A stretch of 7,815 nucleotides of DNA from JAAEQG01 sp023133475 (GTDB lineage: Bacteria > Planctomycetota > Phycisphaerae > UBA1845): positions 1-7,815 of the forward strand of contig DAOVLE010000233.1 of NCBI GenBank assembly GCA_030631415.1, written 5' to 3'. Shown here in pieces: positions 1 to 6,059 of this stretch (position 1 is the first letter of the stretch; each line of letters begins with the position of its first letter). The notes under the pieces are model-generated. The model made no database searches and was not told the DNA's origin. It worked only from the letters and a program-made list of their open reading frames with translations. Both the position numbers and the translations under genes were made by a program.

Positions 1-3000
1 AGCATCGCAGGTGTCGGGGTTGTCGCAGACGGTGTCGCTGTCATCGCCGCAGGCTGTCCCCGACGGCTGGAACGCATCGGTCGGGCAACTCCCCGCACCG
101 TCACAAGTCTCAGCCACGTTGCAGTCACCCACCGCCGCCCGGCACTCCGTGGTGCCCGGCTCGAAATTGTCCTGACATGCTCCGTTGCCGTCGCAGGTAT
201 TGGGGTTGTCGCAAACGGTGTCGCCCTGATCGCCGCAGGCATAACCACTCGAGCGATTAGTCCAGGAGGTGGTGCTCTGGACTATGTTACAATACTGGCA
301 ATCGTTGGCGGGGTTCGCCTGCCCATCCGAGTAGCAGACATCCTCAATCAGGCAGTAGCCCGCGTCCAGCGTGTGGACACAGCTATCGCCAACCTCATCA
401 CAGGTGTCGGTGGTGCAGTCCAGCCCGTCACCACAGTCGCGGGCTGACCCGTCGCAGAGGCCTTCGTAACATTCATCGTCAACAGTGCAGTATTCGCCGT
501 CCTCACACAAGGTGCCGTTAGCCGCATGATTGGGCAGGCAAACGCCCACCCCATCGCAGGTGTCCGGGTCGGTGCAGGTTGTGTCGTTCTGATCGCCGCA
601 GAGTGTATCAATCGGCTGGAACCCGTCGGCTGGGCAACTCCCCGCACCGTCGCAAGCCTCCGCCACGTCACAGTCACCCACCGCCGCCCGGCACTCCGTG
701 GTATCCGGCTCGAAGTTGTCCTGACATGTTCCGTTGCCGTCGCAGGTATTGGGGTTGTCGCAGCCGGTATTGCTCTGGTCACCGCAGGCATAACCACTCG
801 AGCGATTGGTCCAGGAGGAGGTACTCTGGGCTATATCGCAATACTGGCACTCATTGGCTGGATTCGGATCGCCGTTGCCGTAGCACACCTCGTCGATCAA
901 GCATCCGTCGCAAAGGCATTCGTAGACGCCCATGTCCACGATGTTATTGACAACGCGGGGATTGCCGTCGAGATCCAGCGGGAGTGGTTCCGTTGTATCT
1001 CCGTCGCCGTCGAGGTCGGCCGTATCGGCCGGCAGAGCGCCGTTTGTGCCTGTGTCGATGCAAGGCGAACCGGCCGAGAGGTGGAAATCATTACTCCCGG
1101 GATTGCTGAACAACGGGTTGCTGTTGATGTTGCCCTCTCCGTCGATGATCGCCCCTCCGGCTATGTAAGCGGAGGCGGCGCCGCCTGCGATATCACTAAA
1201 GCTGATGGTCAGCGTCCCGTCGCAAATAGCGATTTCGTCACCGTTATTGGCCGTATCACCCCATAGAACACAATTGGCCACCGTTGTCGTGCCCAGATAG
1301 TTGTAGATCGCACCGCCCCAACCGCTAGCCACGTTGGCGGTGAAGGTACAGTTTGTTACAGATGAGGTGCTGTATGAGGAGCCGAAGACCATGCCGCCGC
1401 CGTGGCCTGCTGAGTTTTCGAAAAAGATACAGCCCGTTACGTGGGAATAGTCGGCCCACAGCCCGCCGCCCATAGTAGCAGAGTTCTGAGTAAATGTGCA
1501 GTTTGTTACTCTACTGTCCATTACAAACGCCCCACCCGCACTTCCGTTCGCGGTATTTCCAACGAATCCGCAATCAGTCATCGTTGCAAAGCCACGCAGG
1601 CCACCACCATCGTGATATGCCGTGTTACCCGTGAAGGTGCAACCGGTTAGGGTGGCCATGCTCGGAAACTCCGTGCATAACAACCCGCCACCGTCACCGG
1701 ATGACTCCGTGGCGTGGTTGTTGCTGAAGGTGCAGTTGGTCAGCGTTGGGTTACCACCGCCACTGTGCATCCCGCCGCCACCGCGTATTGCAATGTTTCC
1801 GCTGAACGTGCAATTATTTAGGGTGCAGCTACCACCACCAACGGTATGGGTGTGTAACCCGCCTCCGAAACGGTCAGCAGCGGAGCCGTCCGCGTTACCG
1901 GCGGTGATAGTGAACCCATCGAGAATAGCGCTCGCTGCAGTCCCAGTGCCGGTTATCACGTGGTAGGTGTTCTCGCCGTTATTGGTGAAGCCCGAATCGT
2001 CGCCGTTGAGGTCGCCGTTGAGGATGGCCGCGTTGGCATCCCAGTCACGCTGGTCACGTTGGGTTTCCGTGCCGGCGAATCCACCGTAGATGGCTACGCC
2101 ACTGATGAGTTGGAATGTGGCTGCCCGGTTGCCACCCGCACCCGCGGGTTTGTAGGTTCCGTCAGCCACCCAGATTTCGTCGCCCGAGGTAGCTGCGGAC
2201 AGGGCATCTTGCAGATCGGTGTAGGCGTCGGTCCAGCTCGAACCGTCGTTGGCCCCCGTCGCCGTCTCATCGACGAAAATCAGTGCCCTGAATCCGGCGG
2301 TGGGGGTGGCAGTGTCCACGAATATCTTGCCCTGATCCGTCCATCTGGTGAACATGGGGTTGTCATCGACGACCGGGCCGGCGAAGACATCGCCGGAGTC
2401 AATAACAGGCCTGGCTCGAAACGGTGCCTGGGCGTTGGAAGCGCCGCTGGCGGAGAAGTTGAACTCGCCCCAAGCCGTGGCTTCGTGACCGTACATTAAG
2501 GCTGAGTACCAGGCATAGAAGAACTTGGCCTCCTCGTAGGCGCCGGGGTCATCCACGTTGGTGGTGGTGACTGACATCATCTTGAACCCGATAGCATCCT
2601 GATAGGATGCCAGGGCGTTGGCTTTGGTCTGCCACGTGGTTGCGTCCACGTAGGCATTGAGCATGATTTGGTGGCTTTCGTAGAGGTAGAAGTCGGATGA
2701 ATTCAGGCTGGTGGGCTCGCCCGTTGGATTGTAGGTCGGATCGACTTGGCTGTCGAAGACGTCCTCGGGGACAAAACCGTTGGCGATCACCGGCAGGCCT
2801 AGCGAGTGAGCGTAGTCAACAGCCGCGTTCTGCCGGTCTCGCGAGGTCAGAAAGTCGTAGCCGAACTCGTCGAGGTGAATTCCGTCAATCCCCATGGCAT
2901 TCCAGGCATCGATTCGGCTTTGAATCTCCGCCATCGACAGATTCTGGCTGGAGACACCAATAGCGATGTAGCCGAACACGAGGGTGTTGCCGACAGAGTG

Positions 3001-3783
3001 CAATTGGCTGATGATGTCGATGGTGTTTAGATGATCCCCATGGCCTGGGTCCTGAAGCCCATCGCCGAGCATGACGTAGTCATACTGCTTGAATTCGTTC
3101 ACCGCGCCGGCCACACTGTAAGCGCCATTGATAGAAGTCGGCCAACTGTAATAGATCAACAGATCTTTGGGTAGGAGGGCGCCGGATGCCACGGGTGGGG
3201 GCTCGGCGAAGGTGTACGGGATCGCGGAAGTGACGTCATCAGGACCCTGATCCGTCCAGAACATCAACGTGAGGCTGTTGTTAGGGAATACTGGTGCACT
3301 GTCGCTGGTGAAGGTGGCTGCTCGGGAAATGGCGTACTCTTTGTCGTTGCCTTCAATCCAGAAACCAGGTCCGATATTGGCGGCACCGCCGGTCAGGCCT
3401 CCGACGTTCCAGCCGGTGCGCTGGTCGAAGCCGTAATCATTCTGCCAACAGGCTTCGGAACCGATTAGACCCAGGCTAAAAATGTCGTAGCCTGTGCCAG
3501 GGTTGCTGTCGTTGTCTATCGCCAGATAGGTGCCTACGGAATTTGCGGTGTGGTAGGTCACCCGGATATAGAGATAGTCTTCGTCGTTTGCTATCTGCAC
3601 GTCGGCAAAGTCGATGAAACCGGCGTTGTCCAGGGCATCGCTGTCCAGCACAGGGACGCCGGCCCAATCGTCAAAGACACCGTCGATGGCGATGTCCCCC
3701 TTGAAGGTTCCCGCCATTGCCATGGGGGCAAATGCAATCACCCCAGCCAAAACCAATAATCGGACGCAATGGTTAATACTCAT
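1..3783 (-). CDS. Large secreted multidomain protein: glycoside-hydrolase-like domain, Pmp-like beta-helix, Cys-rich repeats (C-terminus cut by window edge)
   Basis: One frame stays open for 1261 codons from ATG at 3783 to the left edge, so the C-terminus is missing. The start is set by AGGAGGAG at 3796-3789 and by a signal peptide (residues 1-24, cut after AMA). Residues about 25-200 look like a CBM9/DOMON-type beta domain (IDGVFDDW near the start). Residues about 205-490 look like a TIM-barrel glycoside hydrolase of the GH114/spherulin-4 kind, with YYSW at strand one and GIHLDEFG at 301-308, where D305/E306 are the likely acidic pair. Residues 502-955 form a right-handed beta-helix with about eight CTFxxN/GGG repeats (about 655-842), ending in a choice-of-anchor-Q-like stretch (SAGSPCIDTG, then VDMGVYE). 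Residues 956-1261 are Cys-rich repeats. By inference it is an exported, surface-attached or polysaccharide-acting protein. Substrate and true activity are unknown. The gene is divergent from the hydrolase-yidD operon. Confidence 0.88.
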   Translation of the reverse strand, partial: MSINHCVRLLVLAGVIAFAPMAMAGTFKGDIAIDGVFDDWAGVPVLDSDALDNAGFIDFADVQIANDEDYLYIRVTYHTANSVGTYLAIDNDSNPGTGYDIFSLGLIGSEACWQNDYGFDQRTGWNVGGLTGGAANIGPGFWIEGNDKEYAISRAATFTSDSAPVFPNNSLTLMFWTDQGPDDVTSAIPYTFAEPPPVASGALLPKDLLIYYSWPTSINGAYSVAGAVNEFKQYDYVMLGDGLQDPGHGDHLNTIDIISQLHSVGNTLVFGYIAIGVSSQNLSMAEIQSRIDAWNAMGIDGIHLDEFGYDFLTSRDRQNAAVDYAHSLGLPVIANGFVPEDVFDSQVDPTYNPTGEPTSLNSSDFYLYESHQIMLNAYVDATTWQTKANALASYQDAIGFKMMSVTTTNVDDPGAYEEAKFFYAWYSALMYGHEATAWGEFNFSASGASNAQAPFRARPVIDSGDVFAGPVVDDNPMFTRWTDQGKIFVDTATPTAGFRALIFVDETATGANDGSSWTDAYTDLQDALSAATSGDEIWVADGTYKPAGAGGNRAATFQLISGVAIYGGFAGTETQRDQRDWDANAAILNGDLNGDDSGFTNNGENTYHVITGTGTAASAILDGFTITAGNADGSAADRFGGGLHTHTVGGGSCTLNNCTFSGNIAIRGGGGMHSGGGNPTLTNCTFSNNHATESSGDGGGLLCTEFPSMATLTGCTFTGNTAYHDGGGLRGFATMTDCGFVGNTANGSAGGAFVMDSRVTNCTFTQNSATMGGGLWADYSHVTGCIFFENSAGHGGGMVFGSSYSTSSVTNCTFTANVASGWGGAIYNYLGTTTVANCVLWGDTANNGDEIAICDGTLTISFSDIAGGAASAYIAGGAIIDGEGNINSNPLFSNPGSNDFHLSAGSPCIDTGTNGALPADTADLDGDGDTTEPLPLDLDGNPRVVNNIVDMGVYECLCDGCLIDEVCYGNGDPNPANECQYCDIAQSTSSWTNRSSGYACGDQSNTGCDNPNTCDGNGTCQDNFEPDTTECRAAVGDCDVAEACDGAGSCPADGFQPIDTLCGDQNDTTCTDPDTCDGVGVCLPNHAANGTLCEDGEYCTVDDECYEGLCDGSARDCGDGLDCTTDTCDEVGDSCVHTLDAGYCLIEDVCYSDGQANPANDCQYCNIVQSTTSWTNRSSGYACGDQGDTVCDNPNTCDGNGACQDNFEPGTTECRAAVGDCNVAETCDGAGSCPTDAFQPSGTACGDDSDTVCDNPDTCDA
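49..156 (-). other. Disintegrin-like Cys motif, second copy (residues 1210-1245)
   Basis: This segment reads GTTECRAAVGDCNVAE, then TCDGAGSCPTDAFQPSG, then TAC. The order CRxA..xCDxxExCxGxxxxCPxDxxxxxGxxC is the hallmark spacing of eukaryotic ADAM/snake-venom disintegrin domains, although one residue is missing between the central cysteines. The resemblance is read directly from the translation. Whether it reflects homology or convergence is not known. It lies one 183-residue unit after the first copy. Confidence 0.5.
598..705 (-). other. Disintegrin-like Cys motif, first copy (residues 1027-1062)
   Basis: This segment reads DTTECRAAVGDCDVAE, then ACDGAGSCPADGFQPID, then TLC. It has the same cysteine spacing as the second copy and aligns with the CRxAxxxCDxxExCxGxxxxCPxD core of disintegrin domains. 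Here the core is flanked by CDNPNTCDGNGTCQDNF before and CGDQNDTTCTDPDTCDG after. The paired cysteines suggest a disulfide-rich, rigid extracellular stalk or a binding module. Confidence 0.5.
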
Positions 3784-3788
3784 TTCTG

Positions 3789-3796
3789 CTCCTCCT
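3789..3796 (-). promoter_or_regulatory. Ribosome binding site of the large secreted protein
   Basis: On the minus strand the sequence reads AGGAGGAG, then CAGAA, then ATG at 3783. This near-perfect Shine-Dalgarno, five to seven bases before the start, fixes the start codon and makes the N-terminal signal peptide complete. Confidence 0.8.
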
Positions 3797-3848
3797 AACA
3801 CAAGCTCTGATGCTCGCTATTCCGTAGATTGACCTGATTGGAACCATC

Positions 3849-3877
3849 ATCGTAGCCGATTCCAGCAATGATTGCAA
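3849..3877 (-). promoter_or_regulatory. Putative sigma-70-type promoter for the large secreted protein
   Basis: Reading the minus strand, TTGCAA (3877-3872) is followed by a 17-base spacer and TACGAT (3854-3849). These match TTGACA and TATAAT at four of six positions each. Transcription would start near 3842, giving a leader of about 58 bases. An 11-base palindrome, GCAAT-G-ATTGC at 3865-3875, overlaps the -35 box and could be an operator. The call rests on consensus matching only. Confidence 0.4.
3865..3875. promoter_or_regulatory. Small perfect palindrome overlapping the minus-strand -35 box (possible operator)
   Basis: GCAAT, central G, ATTGC forms a perfect 11-base inverted repeat. Its place across the -35 box and spacer of the minus promoter suggests a repressor half-site pair. 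Arms of five bases are short enough to arise by chance, so this is tentative. Confidence 0.2.
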
Positions 3878-3924
3878 GGGAAAGGAGTTATAATTCAGGC
3901 AGGGCGATCCACCCCGGAATGATC

Positions 3925-3953
3925 TTGCATCTGTGCCGGCAGAAGAGTATAAT
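3925..3953 (+). promoter_or_regulatory. Putative sigma-70-type promoter for the hydrolase-yidD operon
   Basis: TTGCAT (3925-3930), a 17-base spacer and a perfect TATAAT (3948-3953) point towards the plus-strand operon. Transcription would start near 3960, leaving a leader of about 345 bases before the hydrolase start at 4306. That leader contains the hairpins listed separately. A second perfect TATAAT lies upstream at 3889-3894, but no -35 box is seen at a proper distance from it. Confidence 0.45.
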
Positions 3954-3977
3954 GAAGATTACTTCGCTGCAGATTGA

Positions 3978-4041
3978 GGGCGTGGACGGGAAAGATGCAT
4001 TCCTCGACCTCATAATCGAACGTGCGAGATGAGAGACGCCC
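3978..4041 (+). other. Closing stem and inner hairpin in the operon leader
   Basis: GGGCGT (3978-3983) pairs with ACGCCC (4036-4041). Inside, CTCAT (4009-4013) pairs with ATGAG (4029-4033), and within that TCG pairs with CGA. If transcribed from the promoter at 3925-3953, this would fold just before the terminator-like hairpin at 4044-4066. The pairing is by eye; no energy was computed. It matches no riboswitch or RNA family that I recognise. Confidence 0.3.
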
Positions 4042-4043
4042 GT

Positions 4044-4066
4044 AGAGAGGTGCTCTCTCTTTTCTT
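4044..4066 (+). terminator. Weak terminator-like hairpin with T-rich tail in the leader
   Basis: AGAGAG (4044-4049), loop GTG and CTCTCT (4053-4058) form a six-pair stem followed by CTTTTCTT. It lies about 85-105 bases after the putative start site near 3960. It could therefore end a short RNA or act as an attenuator ahead of the hydrolase. The short stem and interrupted T tract make it a weak terminator at best. Confidence 0.3.
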
Positions 4067-4118
4067 GTTCTTGTCAGCACGGCGCCCGCGAGATATGCCC
4101 ATAGTGGCGAACCATCCG

Positions 4119-4142
4119 CTCCTGGAAAGAGATTTCCGGGAG
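4119..4142 (+). other. Ten-pair hairpin with GNRA (GAGA) tetraloop in the leader
   Basis: CTCCTGGAAA pairs with TTTCCGGGAG across a GAGA loop, with one G-T wobble. GNRA tetraloops are stabilising and often dock to receptors in structured RNAs. The loop is GNRA only when read on the plus strand, which favours plus-strand RNA function. There is no T tract, so it is not a terminator. Confidence 0.5.
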
Positions 4143-4150
4143 AGAGTCGA

Positions 4151-4202
4151 GCTTCCCTGGGGCCGGCAGGCTTGCCCAAGTCTGTCGGCCCAACTGGGAA
4201 GC
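4151..4202 (+). other. Long stable hairpin in the leader (22 pairs, GCCC loop)
   Basis: The left arm 4151-4173 and right arm 4178-4202 close on a GCCC loop. The outer stem GCTTCCC/GGGAAGC is followed by a T-T mismatch, one G-C pair, a two-base AA bulge and 14 consecutive pairs, two of them G-T wobbles. It lies about 100 bases before the hydrolase start. The wobbles pair only on the plus strand, consistent with selection on a plus-strand RNA. There is no T tract after it. The family is not recognised. Confidence 0.55.
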
Positions 4203-4278
4203 ATGCCACCCTACCTGTCTGACCCCGCGTGTATTTACAGTGCACACCAGACGAATTATGATTATGGGATGCGGTGGT

Positions 4279-4296
4279 CGGTATAGGTCGATACCG
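4279..4296 (+). other. Hairpin just upstream of the hydrolase start
   Basis: CGGTAT (4279-4284) and ATACCG (4291-4296) form a six-pair stem with loop AGGTCG, ending nine bases before the ATG at 4306. The only purine-rich AGG nearby is in this loop, and the start has no good Shine-Dalgarno. The hairpin may therefore affect translation initiation. This is inference from position. Confidence 0.3.
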
Positions 4297-4305
4297 TTTG
4301 GAACC

Positions 4306-5586
4306 ATGCGAAAAATGACTCGATTTATCTGTTCCATGCTCGGCAATGCCGTGGGAACTGCCCTGGTTTGTATCGCCGGGATGGTGGCTATGCTGGGCGG
4401 CTGCGCCGTGCCCCAAAGACCGGGGGCGGGCGTCGAAATGCGCCTCCAGGAGCCGCAAACCAAAGCCTGGTATTGGCTATACTTGCCCCAGGATTACGTC
4501 GTTGAGACTGTCGGCCAAGACCCCGCCGGCGACAGAGCACACCCGCTGGTGATGACCTTCCACGGCATGAAGCCGTTCGACCACGCCCACGCCCAGTGCC
4601 GCGAGTGGCAGCAGGAGGCTGACCGCTACGGCTTTGTGGTCTGTGCCCCCGAACTGCACACGCCGTACCTGACCAGCCCCCTGCCATTGACCCACGTTAT
4701 CCCGAAGTTGGAGCGTGACGAACAGGCGATTTTAGCCATCATGGACGAATTGATACGCACCGTAAACATCGACCCCAACGCTGTGTTGGCGACCAGTTGG
4801 TCTTATGGCGGCTACGTTGCCCATTACATGCTCAACCGCTATCCGGAGCGTTTCAAATGTTTGGCGGTCAAGCAGTCGAATTTCTCGGCGGAGCTGCTCA
4901 AGGTGGAGAACGTATCGCGCTATCGTGACTACAAGATCGCCATCTTCTATACCGAGAACGACTTTGCCATCTGCCAACGCGAGTCGCAAGAGGCTGCCAT
5001 CTGGTATTCTCGGCATGGGTTTGATCTGACGTTCGCCGAGTTCGCCCACAAAGGGCACGAGCGGATCCCGAGTCTGGCGGCGGCCTTTTTCGCACAGGCC
5101 TGTGGTATCCAAGCCAAGACGCCTCCCTTGGAACTGGCTTCCCTACAGGTCAGGGAACTTCCGGTTTTGGACCGTGCCGGCGGAGAGCTTGCCCAGGCAA
5201 AGCCGCTCTCCCATGATCCTTTGCCTATACGCCCATTGAGTCCGCAGGCCCGCAAAACTGCTGCCAGGCCTCGCCCCGGCACACAAAAAAACCAGCCCGA
5301 ATCGGGCAATCCCGTTCGGATCCGGCTCAGTTCGACGATCGGGGTTGCCCCGTTGGTGATAAGCTATTCCGTGGTGTTGCCCGACCGTCTGCGTGGCAAG
5401 GCGTATTTCCTGTGGACCGATAACGGCGAGCCGGTTTCCAACGGGATCAACGGGCAGTTGTTTCTTACCTCTGCCGGCGAGCATAAAATCGAAGTCCTGG
5501 TCACCACCGAAGACGGCCAGGAGTATCGTGCCGGCCGAAAGGTGACGGTGATCGAGCGGATCACTTCGAGGCGAAAGACCCAGTGA
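4306..5586 (+). CDS. Lipoprotein alpha/beta hydrolase (serine esterase/peptidase-like) with C-terminal PKD-like domain
   Basis: The 426-residue protein starts with MRKMTRF and a hydrophobic stretch ending in the lipobox LGGC, so Cys33 is the likely lipidation site. That is why I chose ATG 4306 over in-frame starts at 4240, 4258 and 4264. Residues 34-270 form an alpha/beta hydrolase: FHGM at 85-88 (oxyanion loop), nucleophile elbow SWSYGGY with Ser166, Asp219 in YTENDF, and His251 in HKGHERIP. The elbow resembles the GWSYGGY of S9 peptidases, but the first Gly is Ser. Overall the fold looks closer to the PHB-depolymerase/dienelactone-hydrolase type. Residues 271-335 are a Pro-rich basic linker, and 336-418 a PKD-like beta-sandwich. 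By inference it is a membrane-anchored esterase or peptidase of unknown substrate. The stop overlaps the yidD start. Confidence 0.82.
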   Translation: MRKMTRFICSMLGNAVGTALVCIAGMVAMLGGCAVPQRPGAGVEMRLQEPQTKAWYWLYLPQDYVVETVGQDPAGDRAHPLVMTFHGMKPFDHAHAQCREWQQEADRYGFVVCAPELHTPYLTSPLPLTHVIPKLERDEQAILAIMDELIRTVNIDPNAVLATSWSYGGYVAHYMLNRYPERFKCLAVKQSNFSAELLKVENVSRYRDYKIAIFYTENDFAICQRESQEAAIWYSRHGFDLTFAEFAHKGHERIPSLAAAFFAQACGIQAKTPPLELASLQVRELPVLDRAGGELAQAKPLSHDPLPIRPLSPQARKTAARPRPGTQKNQPESGNPVRIRLSSTIGVAPLVISYSVVLPDRLRGKAYFLWTDNGEPVSNGINGQLFLTSAGEHKIEVLVTTEDGQEYRAGRKVTVIERITSRRKTQ

Positions 5587-5864
5587 ACCGGATCGTGAGA
5601 GGCAAGATGGCATCGTTGTTGGGTTTGGCCTTGGTGCGTAGGTTGGCTCGGCTGCTTGCCTGGGGTGCGGTTTTGGTCATTCGCGGGTATCAAGTTGGCA
5701 TTCGCCCTTTGCTGATCGGCTCGTGCAAGTTTTGCCCATCGTGTAGTGAATACGCGATCACCGCTCTCCAGCGTCACGGCTTGCTGCGGGGCGGAAGTTT
5801 AGCCATCCGCCGCCTGCTCCGCTGCCACCCGTTTGGCCCGGGAGGCATCGATCCGGTGCCGTAG
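5583..5864 (+). CDS. yidD: YidD, membrane protein insertion efficiency factor
   Basis: The 93-residue protein carries the YidD signature: an amphipathic N-terminal helix, RGYQVGIRPLL, GSCKFCPSCSEYA, then RLLRCHPF and GGIDPVP at the end. YidD is a small membrane-associated protein that helps YidC/Sec insert inner-membrane proteins. It is usually encoded between rnpA and yidC. Here it instead follows a lipoprotein hydrolase: its GTG start (5583) overlaps that gene's TGA as GTGA, with GAGG at 5568-5571, so translational coupling is likely. ATG 5607, with GAGAGG four bases ahead, is an alternative start that would give 85 residues and keep all conserved motifs. The TAG stop lies inside a REP element. 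No rnpA, rpmH or yidC is in the window. Confidence 0.93.
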   Translation: MNRIVRGKMASLLGLALVRRLARLLAWGAVLVIRGYQVGIRPLLIGSCKFCPSCSEYAITALQRHGLLRGGSLAIRRLLRCHPFGPGGIDPVP

Positions 5865-5881
5865 GGCGGGTTCCACCCGCC
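5861..5881. repeat. REP-type palindrome overlapping the yidD stop codon
   Basis: The element reads GTAG, then GGCGGG, loop TTCCA, then CCCGCC. A GTAG head followed by a short palindrome is the known form of REP sequences that RAYT (Y1) transposases recognise. Positions 5862-5864 are the TAG stop of yidD. The hairpin may also stabilise or end the operon mRNA, but there is no T tract. The same unit occurs twice more at 6184-6240. Confidence 0.65.
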
Positions 5882-5967
5882 GTGTCATGCTGAACGGTTG
5901 GAATTGGCGAACAAAGCATCGCCGATTCCACATTTCCCATATTCCCGTGCTCCACGCTCCCCTTCGG

Positions 5968-6027
5968 GTCGCCGCTAAACGCTATGGACTTGTCGCCGCT
6001 AAACGTTGCGGATTGTCGCCGCCAAGC
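5968..6027 (+). repeat. Three short direct repeats inside the intergenic repeat
   Basis: GTCGCCGCTAAACG occurs at 5968 and 5992, and a diverged form, GTCGCCGCCAAGC, at 6015. The spacings are 24 and 23 bases. The same triplet is present, inverted, in the right copy. Spacers of about ten bases are too short for a CRISPR array. Confidence 0.6.
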
Positions 6028-6059
6028 ATTCCCCGTACGATCACAAGGAGGATGTCCCG

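Larger units (their letters stand above)
1..905 (-). repeat. 549-bp tandem duplication encoding 183-residue Cys-rich units
   Basis: Within the large minus-strand gene, the sequence at about 1-356 matches that at about 550-905 with a constant offset of 549 bp, exactly 183 codons, so the frame is kept. The best-matched part is 49-339 against 598-888, where most bases are identical by eye. For example, the CATAACCACTCGAGCGATT block begins at 240 and again at 789. A weaker internal half-repeat of 186 bp (62 codons) is also visible: the TCGCAGGT blocks near 5, 191, 554 and 740. Each unit encodes CGDQ, CDNPxTCDG and ECRAAVGDC motifs. More units may lie beyond the left edge. Confidence 0.85.

Noticed and set aside
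526..1266. Plus-strand open frame of 246 codons
   Set aside because: It lies opposite the large gene, whose repeats and low stop density produce it. Its product is low-complexity Val/Ala/Arg-rich and has no ribosome binding site.
4100..4230. tRNA, SRP RNA, RNase P RNA or tmRNA
   Set aside because: No T-loop GGTTCRA motif, no SRP GGAAG..AGCAG domain, no RNase P GAGGAAAGTC core and no tmRNA tag end were found on either strand.
4029..4286. Plus-strand open frame of 85 codons in the leader
   Set aside because: It has no Shine-Dalgarno and runs through the hairpins. Base pairing explains the sequence better than coding.
3895..4458. Minus-strand open frame of 187 codons across the intergenic region
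   Set aside because: It overlaps the hydrolase signal peptide and all the leader hairpins. The product has no recognisable features and it lacks a good start signal.
5968..6027. CRISPR-like array of three short repeats
   Set aside because: Repeats of about 14 bases with about ten-base spacers are far too short, the third is degenerate, and no cas gene is present.
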